This document shows positions 1-8,308 of a DNA stretch of 64,000 bases, in pieces. The notes under the pieces were generated by a model. It saw only the letters and a list, made by a program, of their open reading frames with translations, did not search any database and was not told where the DNA came from. The position numbers were made by a program, and so were the translations under genes. The stretch is from SSSZ01 sp016790965 (GTDB lineage Bacteria > Pseudomonadota > Gammaproteobacteria > Burkholderiales > Rhodocyclaceae). The stretch's first letter is position 1. Each line of letters begins with the position of its first letter. The stretch covers positions 62,001 through 126,000 of the forward strand of contig JAEUNZ010000031.1 of NCBI GenBank assembly GCA_016790965.1. The letters run 5' to 3'.

Positions 1-362
1 CCTTCGCCGGCACCGCCACCCTCGGCCCCGGGGAGCTGACGGCCTTCGCCATCATCTGCATCGCCTCGGGCCTCGCCCTGGGCGCCGACCTGGCCCTGCC
101 GGCCGCCATCGCCGCCGACCTGGGGGAGCGTATGGGGCGGCCCGGCGCCTGCTTCGGCCTCTGGAATTTCGTCGCCAAACTGAACCTGGCCCTGGCCGCC
201 GGGCTCGCCCTGCCCCTGCTGGACCGGCTCGGCTATGTCCCGGGCCAGGCCTCGGGGCTCGCCGCCCTCACCGTCGCCTATGCGCTGCTGCCCTTGTGCT
301 TCAAGGCCCTGGCCGCCGGGTTGCTATGGCGCTGGCGCCATCACCTGGAGATTCGCTCATGA
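1..362 (+). CDS. MFS transporter, GPH-like, C-terminal fragment
   Basis: Only the last ~119 codons lie in the window (reading frame from base 3); the 5' end is off the left edge. The visible part is almost wholly hydrophobic with about three membrane segments (ELTAFAIICIASGLALGAD, WNFVAKLNLALAAGLALPLL and a final helix before the basic tail WRWRHHLEIRS). The pattern of an Asp in a small-residue helix followed by GACFGLWNFVAKL resembles sodium/sugar symporters of the glycoside-pentoside-hexuronide type (MFS_2). Its stop codon overlaps the ATG of the next gene (ATGA), so the two are translationally coupled. The substrate is unknown. In relatives such genes sit with DUF3833, SDR and cyclopropane-synthase genes, which suggests a link to lipid modification. 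Confidence 0.75.
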   Translation, partial: FAGTATLGPGELTAFAIICIASGLALGADLALPAAIAADLGERMGRPGACFGLWNFVAKLNLALAAGLALPLLDRLGYVPGQASGLAALTVAYALLPLCFKALAAGLLWRWRHHLEIRS

Positions 363-898
363 CATTCAAACTGCTCTCCGCCACCTTGCTGGCCCTCGGC
401 CTGGGTGCTTGCGCGGCCCCGGGGATCGACCATTACCGCAACGAGAAACCGACCCTCGACCTGCAGCACTACCTCAACGGCACCCTGGATGCCTGGGGCG
501 TTTTCCAGGGGCGCTCCGGCGAAGTGAAGAAGCGGTTCAACGTGGTCATCGACGCCCGTTGGCAGGGGGATACCGGCGTCCTCGACGAACGCTTCTCCTG
601 GTCCGACGGAACGACCTCGCGCCGGGTGTGGACCCTGACCCGGCAAGCCGACGGCACCTACCGCGGCAGAGCCGACGACGTCATCGGCGAAGCCGTCGGT
701 GAGCTGGCCGGCAATGCCCTGCGTTGGCGCTATGTCCTGGCCCTGCCGGTCGACGGCAAGACCTATCAGGTGGATTTCGACGACTGGATGTTCCTGATGG
801 ACGACCGCGTCATGCTCAACCGCTCCTACATGTCCAAGTGGGGCATCGGCCTCGGCGAAGTGACCCTGACCTTCGTCAAGCGACCGGCGACACCATGA
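359..898 (+). CDS. DUF3833 family lipoprotein
   Basis: A 179-residue protein starting at the ATG that overlaps the previous stop codon. The N-terminus is a lipoprotein signal peptide with lipobox LGAC (Cys at about residue 19), so it should be lipid-anchored in the envelope. The rest is a soluble beta-rich domain with the DUF3833 pattern: an early LDLQHYLNGTLDAWGVFQ segment, an Arg/Phe-rich middle, and DDWMFLMDD..VMLNRSYMSKWG near the end. Biochemical function is unknown. The ATGA overlaps on both sides place it in one operon with the transporter, SDR and NTF2-like genes. In other proteobacteria this set accompanies cfa-like fatty-acid modification genes, so a role in membrane lipid handling is inferred. 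Confidence 0.85.
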   Translation: MTFKLLSATLLALGLGACAAPGIDHYRNEKPTLDLQHYLNGTLDAWGVFQGRSGEVKKRFNVVIDARWQGDTGVLDERFSWSDGTTSRRVWTLTRQADGTYRGRADDVIGEAVGELAGNALRWRYVLALPVDGKTYQVDFDDWMFLMDDRVMLNRSYMSKWGIGLGEVTLTFVKRPATP

Positions 899-1650
899 AT
901 CCCCGGATCACCGACTGGGAAGGCCGACGGGTCTGGCTGGTCGGCGCTTCCACCGGCATCGGCGCCGCCCTGGCCCGGGACCTGCACGGACGTGGCGCCC
1001 GCCTCGCCCTCTCGGCCCGCGACCCGGGCAAGCTGGCCGCCCTGGGGCTCGCCGGGGCCACCCTCGCCCCCTGCGACGCCACCGACGGCACGGCCCTGGC
1101 GACCGCTCGCACCACGGTCTTGCGGGCGATGGCCGGCCTCGACCTGGTGGTGTATCTGGCCGGCGACTATGTGCCGATGACAGCCGACAACTTCGACCTG
1201 GCCACCGCCGAGCGCGTCGTCGAGATCAATTTTCTCGGCGCCATGCGGCTCGCCCACACCGTCCTCACCGACATCCTGCCGGGCGGCGGCATCGCTTTCG
1301 TTGCCAGCGTCGCCGGCTACCGCGGCCTGCCACGGGCCCTGTGTTACGGGCCGGGCAAGGCCGCGCTGATCCATTTTGCCGAGTGCCTCCATCTCGATCT
1401 GGCGCCGCGAAATATTGGTGTCTGGGTGGTCAATCCAGGCTTCGTCGCCACCCGCCTCACCGCCCGCAACGATTTCGCCATGCCCGCCCTGCTCACCCCG
1501 GAGGCAGCCGCCCGGGCCCTGGTCGAGGGCTTCGCCTCCGGCCGATTCGAAATCCACTTCCCCAAACGCTTTACCCGCGTCCTCAAATGTCTGGCGCTGT
1601 TGCCCTACCGTTGGTATTTTCCGTTGATACGGCGCTTCACAGGAGGCTGA
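895..1650 (+). CDS. SDR family NAD(P)-dependent oxidoreductase
   Basis: A 251-residue classical short-chain dehydrogenase. The Rossmann nucleotide-binding loop GASTGIGAALA lies at about residues 15-25, a catalytic Ser segment at VASVAGYRG, and the catalytic Y-x-x-x-K as YGPGK. An NPGFVATRLT segment follows, as usual after the active site. The start ATG overlaps the stop of the DUF3833 gene by ATGA; a longer upstream reading frame would run through that gene and is rejected. The C-terminus is basic and ends RWYFPLIRRFTGG. It probably oxidises or reduces a hydroxy/keto group on a lipid or small substrate; the sequence does not reveal which. A strong AGGAGG for the next gene begins just before the stop. 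Confidence 0.9.
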   Translation: MNPRITDWEGRRVWLVGASTGIGAALARDLHGRGARLALSARDPGKLAALGLAGATLAPCDATDGTALATARTTVLRAMAGLDLVVYLAGDYVPMTADNFDLATAERVVEINFLGAMRLAHTVLTDILPGGGIAFVASVAGYRGLPRALCYGPGKAALIHFAECLHLDLAPRNIGVWVVNPGFVATRLTARNDFAMPALLTPEAAARALVEGFASGRFEIHFPKRFTRVLKCLALLPYRWYFPLIRRFTGG

Positions 1651-1651
1651 C

Positions 1652-2074
1652 ATGAACCTCGACGCCCTCGTCGATTTCTATCAAACCCTCACCCCGGCGA
1701 GCATCGACCGCTTCGGCGACTTCTATGCCGAAGACGCCTATTTCAAGGATCCGTTCAACGAAGTACGCGGCCTCAAACCCATATGCCGCATCTTCGAGCA
1801 CATGTTCGCCCAGGTGTCCGGACCCCGCTTCGTCGTCACCGAGCGCGTTGTCGACGGCAGCGGCGCCGTCCTGGTCTGGGAGTTCTTCTTTCGTTTACGG
1901 CTCTTTGGCCGCGGCGAAACCCTGGTCATGCGCGGGGTCTCCCACCTGAAGTTCGCTGCCGACGGGCGCGTCGCATTCCACCGGGATTACTGGGATACCG
2001 CCGAAGAGCTCTACATGAAGTTGCCGGCGCTGGGCACGCTCATGCGCGGACTGCGCCGCGCCCTGGCCACCTGA
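1652..2074 (+). CDS. NTF2-like (SnoaL-like) protein
   Basis: A 140-residue protein of the nuclear-transport-factor-2-like fold: N-terminal helix with LVDFYQTLTPASIDRFGDFY, then DAYFKDPFNEVRG, a typical conical-pocket pattern, and the beta strands VVDGSGAVLVWEFFF and RVAFHRDYWD. Such folds serve as isomerases, hydrolases or ligand-binding pockets; no specific reaction can be assigned. It has a strong Shine-Dalgarno (AGGAGG, five bases before the ATG) and starts two bases after the SDR stop, so it is the last gene of the operon. In cfa-type clusters an NTF2-like protein usually pairs with the SDR and DUF3833 proteins. Confidence 0.85.
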   Translation: MNLDALVDFYQTLTPASIDRFGDFYAEDAYFKDPFNEVRGLKPICRIFEHMFAQVSGPRFVVTERVVDGSGAVLVWEFFFRLRLFGRGETLVMRGVSHLKFAADGRVAFHRDYWDTAEELYMKLPALGTLMRGLRRALAT

Positions 2075-2094
2075 GTGGCTGGAAAATTGGCCAA

Positions 2095-2130
2095 CAAAAA
2101 ACCCGCGAAGCCTGGTGGCTCTGCGGGTTG
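2095..2130 (-). terminator. Intrinsic terminator of tRNA-Val
   Basis: On the minus strand AACCCGC pairs with GCGGGTT, with an inner AGCC/GGCT stem, followed by a run of six T. It lies directly downstream of tRNA-Val and could also stop incoming readthrough from the NTF2-like gene. Confidence 0.8.
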
Positions 2131-2145
2131 ATGTCGTTCTCGAAC

Positions 2146-2220
2146 TGGTGGGCGGCACAGGGTTCGAACCTGTGACCCCTGCCGTGTGAAGGCAGTGCTC
2201 TACCGCTGAGCTAGCCGCCC
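2146..2220 (-). tRNA. tRNA-Val (CAC)
   Basis: A 75-nt tRNA with encoded CCA. Acceptor GGGCGGC pairs with GCCGCCC, discriminator A. The anticodon stem CTGCC/GGCAG encloses loop TTCACAC, giving anticodon CAC (Val, GUG). The T arm GGTTCGAACC is intact. It has its own promoter and terminator and is divergent from gltX. Confidence 0.95.
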
Positions 2221-2235
2221 GCACGAGAGGCGCGC

Positions 2236-2264
2236 ATTTAACCACAAGAGCCCGGGGCGGTCAA
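2236..2264 (-). promoter_or_regulatory. Promoter of tRNA-Val
   Basis: On the minus strand TTGACC (-35) and TTAAAT (-10) are separated by exactly 17 bases; the -10 ends 16 bases before the tRNA 5' end. This is a good sigma-70 fit for a stable-RNA gene. Confidence 0.65.
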
Positions 2265-2318
2265 ACCGGGGCTCGGCTAGAATAGGCGCCTTTTCACCGC
2301 TCTCCACGGCCTTTTCCC

Positions 2319-3713
2319 ATGTCGCAAGTCCGCACCCGCTTCGCCCCCAGCCCCACAGGTTTTCTGCACATCGGCGGCGCCCGTACCGCCCTCTTCTCCT
2401 GGGCCTACGCCCGTCGCCATGGCGGACAGTTCATCCTGCGCATCGAGGATACCGATCTCGCCCGCTCCACCCCCGAGGCCGTGCAGGCCATCATCGACGG
2501 CATGCAGTGGCTGGGTCTGGCCCATGACGAAGGCCCGTTCTACCAGATGCAGCGCATGGAACGGTACAAGGAAGTGATCCAGCAGATGCTCAAGGCCGGC
2601 GCGGCCTACTACTGCTACACCACCCGCGAAGAGCTGGACGCCCTGCGCGCCGAACAGGAAGCAAAGAAGGAAAAGCCCCGCTACGACGGCCGCTGGCGCC
2701 CCGAGTCGGGCAAGACCTTGCCCCCGCCCCCCGCCGGCGTGCCCCCGGTGGTGCGTTTCAAGAACCCCAAGGACGGCGTCGTCGCCTGGGACGACCAGGT
2801 GAAGGGCCGCATCGAGTTCGCCAACGCCGAACTGGACGACCTCATCATCGCCCGTGCCGACGGCACGCCTACCTACAATTTCTGCGTGGTGGTGGACGAC
2901 TGGGAAATGGGCATCACCCACGTCATCCGCGGCGACGACCATGTGAATAACACGCCGCGCCAGATCAACATCCTCGCCGCCCTGGGCGCCGATGTACCCC
3001 AGTACGCCCACCTCTCCATGATCCTGGGCGACGACGGCACCAAGCTTTCCAAGCGCCACGGCGCCGTATCGGTGATGCAGTACGACGAGGACGGCTATCT
3101 GCCCGAGGCGGTCATCAACTACCTCGCCCGCCTCGGCTGGTCCCACGGCGACGACGAAATCTTCTCCCGCGACCAACTGGTGGAATGGTTCGACCTCGAC
3201 CACATCACCGCCTCGGCTGCCCAGTTCAACACTGAGAAGCTTCTGTGGCTGAACCAGCACTACATGAAGTTGACCCCCGCCTGCGACCTGGCAATCAAGG
3301 TGCAGGCCCGCCTCGCCGCCCGTGGCGTCGATACCCGCCTAGGCCCCGACCTCGTCCAGGCCGTCGCCCTCTATCAGGATCGCTGCAACACCCTGAACGT
3401 GCTGGCCGACGCCGTGGAGGTTTTCTACGTCCATGTCGAGCCCCACGCCGAACTGCTGGCCCAACACCTCAGCGACGAGGCCCGCCCGGCCCTGGCAGAT
3501 TTTGCCACGGGCATTGCCGCGGTAGCCTGGGAGGTACCGGCCATTGCAGCGCTCATCAAGGAGACCGTCGCCAAGCACGGGCTCAAGATGCCCAAGCTGG
3601 CCATGCCGCTCCGCATCCTCCTCACCGGCCAGGCTCAAACCCCGTCCGTGGACGCTGTCGTGCACCTCATCGGACGGGAAAAAGTGCTCGCCGCACTGCG
3701 CCGGAATCCCTGA
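2319..3713 (+). CDS. gltX: Glutamate--tRNA ligase
   Basis: A 464-residue class I aminoacyl-tRNA synthetase that charges tRNA-Glu with glutamate in the cytoplasm. The HIGH-type signature is in PSPTGFLHIGGARTALF (about residues 10-26), the KMSKS-type loop is KLSKRHG (about 242-248), and the Glu/Gln-specific segment DDWEMGITHVIRGDDHVNNT precedes it. The C-terminal helical anticodon-binding domain is complete and the length is normal for bacterial GluRS. The chosen ATG is followed at once by SQVRTRFAPSPTG, the standard N-terminus. A tRNA-Glu gene lies about 180 bases downstream, but in a separate unit with its own promoter. Confidence 0.97.
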   Translation: MSQVRTRFAPSPTGFLHIGGARTALFSWAYARRHGGQFILRIEDTDLARSTPEAVQAIIDGMQWLGLAHDEGPFYQMQRMERYKEVIQQMLKAGAAYYCYTTREELDALRAEQEAKKEKPRYDGRWRPESGKTLPPPPAGVPPVVRFKNPKDGVVAWDDQVKGRIEFANAELDDLIIARADGTPTYNFCVVVDDWEMGITHVIRGDDHVNNTPRQINILAALGADVPQYAHLSMILGDDGTKLSKRHGAVSVMQYDEDGYLPEAVINYLARLGWSHGDDEIFSRDQLVEWFDLDHITASAAQFNTEKLLWLNQHYMKLTPACDLAIKVQARLAARGVDTRLGPDLVQAVALYQDRCNTLNVLADAVEVFYVHVEPHAELLAQHLSDEARPALADFATGIAAVAWEVPAIAALIKETVAKHGLKMPKLAMPLRILLTGQAQTPSVDAVVHLIGREKVLAALRRNP

Positions 3714-3734
3714 GCCATACCGGCGGAAAAGGTG

Positions 3735-3763
3735 TTTACAAGCCCGTTTCGAGTCCCTATAAT
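3735..3763 (+). promoter_or_regulatory. Promoter of tRNA-Ala/Glu/Asp operon
   Basis: TTTACA (-35) and TATAAT (-10) with a 17-base spacer, followed by the GC-rich discriminator GCGCGC typical of stringently controlled stable-RNA promoters. The first tRNA begins about 20 bases after the -10. Confidence 0.85.
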
Positions 3764-3783
3764 GCGCGCTCTTTCACGGCAAC

Positions 3784-3859
<76 letters not shown>

Positions 3860-3891
3860 AGCAACGTGAAAGAAATGGCAGTTTTGTCCGG

Positions 3892-3967
3892 GTCCCCATC
3901 GTCTAGAGGCCTAGGACACCGCCCTTTCACGGCGGTAACCGGGGTTCGAATCCCCGTGGGGACGCCA
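3892..3967 (+). tRNA. tRNA-Glu (TTC)
   Basis: A 76-nt tRNA with encoded CCA. The anticodon stem CCGCC/GGCGG encloses CTTTCAC, giving TTC. The T loop GGTTCGAATCC is intact. Second gene of the operon. Confidence 0.96.
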
Positions 3968-3978
3968 AGGTTTAGCGC

Positions 3979-4055
3979 GGAGTGGTAGTTCAGTTGGTTA
4001 GAATACCGGCCTGTCACGCCGGGGGTCGCGGGTTCGAGTCCCGTCCACTCCGCCA
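3979..4055 (+). tRNA. tRNA-Asp (GTC)
   Basis: A 77-nt tRNA with encoded CCA. Acceptor GGAGTGG pairs with CCACTCC. The anticodon loop CTGTCAC gives GTC. Last gene of the operon and followed by a strong terminator. Confidence 0.96.
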
Positions 4056-4066
4056 ATTGAAGTCGA

Positions 4067-4106
4067 GGGCCGATGGAGCAATCCATCGGCCCTTCTGCTT
4101 TTTATT
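4067..4106 (+). terminator. Intrinsic terminator of tRNA operon
   Basis: A perfect 11-bp stem (GGGCCGATGGA / TCCATCGGCCC) with loop GCAA, followed by a T-rich tract. The next ~260 bases, up to the end of the convergent barrel gene, hold no gene or clear site. Confidence 0.9.
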
Positions 4107-4367
4107 CCCAAGCTTTTTGCCGTCTTCTTCCCGGCTATGGGATGGATTTTCCCGAAAGTGGAAAAGCAAGCCTCCGCCAGCGTGAAATATTCCCCATTCG
4201 GGTAGCCCTCCCGCTGGTTTCCGCTTCGGGCACGGGGTTTGCGGTAATGACGGCAACTCAGACTTCCGCTGCCACCAAATCCGCGCCATGCCCACCAAGT
4301 TCCGGGCTTCCTTCCCCCCGCCCTCCCACGACACCATCGCAGCGGTACACCGCGCAGGGAGTTCGGC

Positions 4368-6110
4368 CTATGCAGGACCGGCGGCCATGAAGATATCGGA
4401 CAGCGTGCCAGTGGCGTTGCCGGTAAAGCGCTCTCCCCAACGCAGGCCGTAGCTGGCTGCCGCGCTATGGGACAGGGACAGGGAGTTGCCCGTCACCTGG
4501 TTCTGCGCCAGGCTTGCCGTCTGGGAGAGCGAGAGCGACACGGTGTCGGCGTCGGACAGGGAAAAGAAGCGGCTCACCGAGTGCCCGGCCTGGGCGCCGA
4601 AAAAGGCATTGGCCGGAATGTCCCCCGCCCCGCTTTGCCAGTTGGCGCTGGCCCCGGTATTCCAGTTGTAGGAATATTTCCCGAAAGTGAGAGGATCGCC
4701 CACGTAATTCACGTTGGCCCCCAGGGTGGTGAGCAGGAGCGCCGCACCGGCACCGCTGGCCACCTGATTAACGCCTGCGTTAGCACCCGCGGTGAGGTTG
4801 GGGGAAAAGCGGTACAGGCCATTGACGTTGGCCCCGAAACTGCGGGAGTCCACCGTCTGCCCACCAAACTCGGCCTGGAGAACGCTGTAACGCACGCTGC
4901 CACTCAGGGTCAGGGGCAGGTCTTCCCGGTCGTCGAATTCCGGCATCCAGGTGGCGAAGGCGCCGGTCTGCATGAAGCGGGTCCGCGCATCGCTCTGAAG
5001 ACCCGATGCTCCGCCTTGCAGAGTGTTGTCGACAAAGTCGAAATTGCCGGAAACGTTGAGGTTGTCCTCCAGCGTTGCGTTATGGGAGGTGTTGAAACCC
5101 ATCAGGCGCGCCTTTTCCCCCGTCTGCTGGCGCTCTCCCAGGGAGTAGCGCCCGCTCATGCTGTTGCGCACGATGCCGATATCGGTGGCGAAGCTGCCCG
5201 AGAGGGCCGTCACCACGTCGCGGCCGCTGCGCACGGAATCGACCACGCTGCGGTCGAGCTGGAAACCGGCGTTGGTGGTGCCTTCGGCGGCACGATAGCT
5301 TTGCCGCATGCCGTAGCGGTCGTTGACGTAGTCGCTGGAAACCAAATTCCCGCTGGCCCGGCTGTCCGAACGGTCAAAGTAGGCCTGGAAGGGAAATCGG
5401 CTGGCGGGAAAGACGTTGAGGTCGCCTCCCCCGACGACGGTATTGCTGCGGTTGCTGGAAGACTGGCCGCCCGAGGCAGCGCCACTGTCGCTCCAGCCGG
5501 TGGTCATGCCAATGCGTCCGGTGACCGTCGCGGCCCAGGGGGCGTAGATGTAGCTGGCCGCACTGAGGTTGGAAAACATGGCCTGGGAGACGGAAGTTGC
5601 GCCACCGCTGGACGAACTGCGCTGAAAGGAGTAGCCACTCGATCCGCCCCAGCGGATTGGAGGAATGGTCCAGCGGCTTGCGCCTTCCTCCTTCGCGGCT
5701 TCTGGGGCGGAACTCGCCGGGCCCGGCCCCGTGCTGGCCGCCGCCTGGCTTCCCGATTTCGGGAAACCGTTTCCATTTACAGGAAGTCCCGCTTCATCGA
5801 GCTGGGGCTCCAACCCCTGCGGAGCGGAGGGAAGAAACTGCCGCGACGGCCGCAGCAAGAGCCCGGCATCCGTCCCGGCAGCAGGTGCACGCCGGGACGC
5901 GCTTGCCGGAGGTGGAACCAGCATCTGACTCAGGCGCAGTTGCGGGACCGGCGCGGCCTCGCCCGCCGCTCCCGGGGGCGTGTAGGCCTGCTCAACCGCC
6001 CAGGCTCCTGCCGAAAGGCAGAACCAGGTGAGCCCGGTTATTCCTGCGGCGGAACGCCGGAGTGTGCTGCGAAGGAGGATCTGAGCTTGTTTTCCCAACG
6101 TCTGCGCCAC
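4368..6110 (-). CDS. Putative outer-membrane beta-barrel (porin-like) protein
   Basis: A 580-residue secreted protein with signal peptide (LRRSAAGITGLTWFCLSAGAWA). A Pro/Ala/Ser-rich linker covers about residues 40-150. From SSGYSFQRSSSSGG onward it shows many short amphipathic strands with alternating polar and aromatic/aliphatic residues and Asn/Asp/Gly turns, as in outer-membrane barrels of roughly 16-20 strands. There is no CXXC motif like that of MtrB. The start is a GTG 12 bases after the prolyl isomerase stop, with a weak ribosome site. Unusually, the C-terminus (DIFMAAGPA) lacks the terminal aromatic residue of the BAM signal. It is the last gene of the cytochrome set, so an electron- or protein-conduit role is inferred. 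Confidence 0.7.
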   Translation of the reverse strand: MAQTLGKQAQILLRSTLRRSAAGITGLTWFCLSAGAWAVEQAYTPPGAAGEAAPVPQLRLSQMLVPPPASASRRAPAAGTDAGLLLRPSRQFLPSAPQGLEPQLDEAGLPVNGNGFPKSGSQAAASTGPGPASSAPEAAKEEGASRWTIPPIRWGGSSGYSFQRSSSSGGATSVSQAMFSNLSAASYIYAPWAATVTGRIGMTTGWSDSGAASGGQSSSNRSNTVVGGGDLNVFPASRFPFQAYFDRSDSRASGNLVSSDYVNDRYGMRQSYRAAEGTTNAGFQLDRSVVDSVRSGRDVVTALSGSFATDIGIVRNSMSGRYSLGERQQTGEKARLMGFNTSHNATLEDNLNVSGNFDFVDNTLQGGASGLQSDARTRFMQTGAFATWMPEFDDREDLPLTLSGSVRYSVLQAEFGGQTVDSRSFGANVNGLYRFSPNLTAGANAGVNQVASGAGAALLLTTLGANVNYVGDPLTFGKYSYNWNTGASANWQSGAGDIPANAFFGAQAGHSVSRFFSLSDADTVSLSLSQTASLAQNQVTGNSLSLSHSAAASYGLRWGERFTGNATGTLSDIFMAAGPA

Positions 6111-6122
6111 GGAAGGCGCGGA

Positions 6123-7148
6123 TCAGGGCTTGGCGCCTTCCTTGTTTTGATCGATGGCCGGTCCCTGGAAGAACTTGACGTCGGCAGCGGCCACCAGGCC
6201 CTGTACCAGCGCCTTCCAGGCCTGATCCTGTCGATCTCGCAGTAGCAATTCCCGTGCGCGTTGGGCCACATCGGCGAATTCGCGCTTCTGCGGGGCGATA
6301 CGGTCGTCGACGCGCAGGATGGCGACGCCTTCCAGGGTGTCCACCGGTTCGTTGATCTGGCCCAGGACGTATTTGTCGACCCGGTCCTGCAATGCTTCCG
6401 GCAACATGCCTCGGTGCAGGTAGCCCATGTCGCCGCCGCTCTCGGCGTAGGCGCCGGAGTGCATGCGGGCCGTTTCGGAAAAATCGGCACCGCCCAGCAG
6501 ACGCTTGTGGATTGCCTTGGCCTCTTCCCGCGTGGCATCCCAGGCGGTGGCCGGGGAAGAAGGATCCACCATGAGCATGATGATCGACAGGCGAACCTTT
6601 TCCGGCTCGGTGAACAGTTCCGGCCTAGCCTCGAAGAAGGCCTTCACGTCGGCGTCGCCAGGCTCATCGACCTTCTTCACCAGGGATTCGAGCTGGGTGA
6701 CCAGGCTTTGCTCCTCGAGTTGCTGCTTCAATCCCGGCAGCAGTTTTTCGCGGCTCTCGCGCCAAGCGGCGGAGGTCGCGTAGCGGGTGTCGTAGGCGGC
6801 CAGGGTTTCGCCCACCTGGCGCTGGTCGGGAACGATCCCCCTCCGCGCCGCTTCTTCCAGAAGGACGATGCGTTGCACCAGCCGGGTTCTGACCTCTTCC
6901 CGGGCTGCAGCAATTTCCTTTTCGGGAACCTGCCCGTGGTAGAACTTCTGCCGCACTAGGCTGGCAAAGGCATTTTCGTACTCCTGGGAGGGAACCTCAC
7001 GCCCATTGACCACCGCGAAAATGCGCGAGTGTCCGTCGGCGTGGGCGGTGCTCGGTTCTGCGGCGCCCAGCCCCAGGCTAGGCAGGCCAGCCAGGGCCAT
7101 AGCCAGGAGTGCGTTGAGAATCCGGGGAGAGAGCTTCGATCTAGACAT
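6123..7148 (-). CDS. Periplasmic parvulin-type peptidyl-prolyl isomerase
   Basis: A 341-residue SurA/PpiC-type protein with an N-terminal signal peptide (ALLAMALAGLPSLGLGAAE). A SurA_N-like helical region with VVNGREVPSQEYENAF is followed by long helices to about residue 170. One parvulin domain runs from about 185 to 290 (KVRLSIIMLMVD, then GADFSETARMHSGAYAESGG, then DMGYLHRGMLPEAL). The ATG at 7148 is preferred over a GTG nine bases upstream because AAGG lies eight bases before it. It is placed between a tetraheme cytochrome and the barrel gene, so it most likely assists export or folding of these outer-membrane or extracellular partners. Prolyl isomerases are also found in gene clusters for extracellular multiheme cytochromes of other bacteria. 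Confidence 0.88.
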   Translation of the reverse strand: MSRSKLSPRILNALLAMALAGLPSLGLGAAEPSTAHADGHSRIFAVVNGREVPSQEYENAFASLVRQKFYHGQVPEKEIAAAREEVRTRLVQRIVLLEEAARRGIVPDQRQVGETLAAYDTRYATSAAWRESREKLLPGLKQQLEEQSLVTQLESLVKKVDEPGDADVKAFFEARPELFTEPEKVRLSIIMLMVDPSSPATAWDATREEAKAIHKRLLGGADFSETARMHSGAYAESGGDMGYLHRGMLPEALQDRVDKYVLGQINEPVDTLEGVAILRVDDRIAPQKREFADVAQRARELLLRDRQDQAWKALVQGLVAAADVKFFQGPAIDQNKEGAKP

Positions 7149-7226
7149 GGGGTTCACCTTGGATGGAAAAAGCGGGCCGGACCTTTCGGCCCGGCCCGCT
7201 CTGGGTTGCGCACTTCCGGCCTGGGC

Positions 7227-8105
7227 TTACTTGTTGTGGCAGGTCAGGCAGACCGCGCTACCGGTGTTGTTGATGCGCAGGAAAGTCGGGTTGGTACTGG
7301 TGTGCGGATCGTGGCAGCTCGCACATTCGACGAAGGGCTGGAAGAAGCCGGAAGTGGCATCGCCGGCCAGAGTCGGCGCCCGGGCGTAGAGGATCATGTC
7401 GGTCTTTTCCCGCGTATTGGTCGTACCGCCCGCGGAGTCCACCCACCAGACCCGCGTATTGGCGACCAAGCCGTTGGCGGCAGCGAAGAAGTCGCCGTCG
7501 CGACAGCTTCCGGTGCTGGCCGCCGAAGTCGAGGCGCTGCCCGTACTGATACCGCCGCCGCAGTACTGGATGCCGACCGGGTGATCGTTGGTCAGGTCGG
7601 TTCCCAGGTTGGTGACGCCAGCGGCCAGAATGCCGGTGGCGGCGCCCACGGTGGAACCCGTCCAGGTGGCGCCGGTGAGGCGGGCGCCGGAGGCGTTGTA
7701 GCCGCCCGATCCGGGGGCGTTGATCATGGTGTCCATGGCCTGGGTGCCGTCATGGCAGGAGAGACAGGCCAGCGATATACCCGTCATGTCGACCGAGCCA
7801 TTGATGGTCGAGGAAGTCGCCGTGGTATAGGTGGTGTAGGAACCCCCGTTGGTCGGCTTGTTCCACAAAGGCGCCTTGACCGCGGTATTGGAGGCGTGGG
7901 GCGTGTGGCAGAAGACGCAGATCTCGCCCGTACCCGCCGTCAGGTGATTGTTGCCGGTGGTGCCGGTGGTGCCCAGATTGTGCTTGGTCGCCGAAATGCC
8001 GGCGTGTGCCGCCGGAACAGCCAGGGTACCGGCCACCAGGGCGGCCAGCCCCAGCAGCTTCGCCAGGGTGCTGGCGAACCCCTTATTGCTGGATTGTCGT
8101 TCCAT
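7227..8105 (-). CDS. Secreted tetraheme c-type cytochrome (doubled CXXCH type)
   Basis: A 292-residue protein with signal peptide ending PAAHA. Four heme-binding motifs are visible: CVFCH, CLSCH, CASCH and CLTCH, the last only two residues from the C-terminus. Five other histidines (KHN, NNH, TPH after the first heme, NDHP, DPH) could supply the distal ligands for four bis-His hemes. The pattern CxFCHTPH...APLWN is typical of doubled-CXXCH cytochromes of metal-reducing bacteria, including tetraheme subunits of extracellular filaments. Between hemes 2 and 3 is a long Gly/Ser/Thr-rich stretch with a Cys pair. The start has GGAG six bases upstream. It is paralogous to the gene at 9455-10189 and precedes the isomerase gene by 78 bases. 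Confidence 0.92.
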   Translation of the reverse strand: MERQSSNKGFASTLAKLLGLAALVAGTLAVPAAHAGISATKHNLGTTGTTGNNHLTAGTGEICVFCHTPHASNTAVKAPLWNKPTNGGSYTTYTTATSSTINGSVDMTGISLACLSCHDGTQAMDTMINAPGSGGYNASGARLTGATWTGSTVGAATGILAAGVTNLGTDLTNDHPVGIQYCGGGISTGSASTSAASTGSCRDGDFFAAANGLVANTRVWWVDSAGGTTNTREKTDMILYARAPTLAGDATSGFFQPFVECASCHDPHTSTNPTFLRINNTGSAVCLTCHNK

Positions 8106-8308
8106 GAATTACTCCCGATCCCTCAAGGTTGAAAATGTTCAGGCGAGACGCCTTGCCCCCCTGACAGCATCATTCGTGCCAAGACCACTCAATCACTTTA
8201 ACAACCTGTTTTTAAATTGTTTTTACTATGCCAACCAAGGAATACCCCTCCTTCAGCAGCGGGATTTCCCAGCATCAGGAAGCCGGGCTTCCCGGCTTCG
8301 GGAAGGCA
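8106..8308 (-). promoter_or_regulatory. AT-rich leader between NHL and cytochrome genes
   Basis: This gap separates the NHL gene end from the tetraheme start. It holds a short inverted repeat (AGCCGGG/CCCGGCT near 8279-8297) without a T run, and an AT-rich block (8190-8230) that stands out in this GC-rich locus. A promoter driving the cytochrome-isomerase-barrel genes is plausible here, but no clean -35/-10 pair was recognised. Confidence 0.35.

Noticed and set aside
2278..2283. TAGAAT as a gltX -10 box
   Set aside because: The nearest -35-like GGTCAA is 13 bases away and already fits the divergent tRNA-Val promoter.
4107..4367. Continuation of the barrel gene by frameshift
   Set aside because: The two other minus-strand frames give Cys/Arg/Trp-rich text without beta-strand alternation.
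4467..6245. 592-codon plus-strand open frame across the barrel gene
   Set aside because: Composition is Gly/Ala/Val/Arg-rich without any domain. It mirrors the minus-strand barrel gene, which has a signal peptide and strand pattern.
8278..8298. Possible terminator after the NHL gene
   Set aside because: The AGCCGGG/CCCGGCT stem has no T run on the minus strand, so it was kept only as part of the leader.
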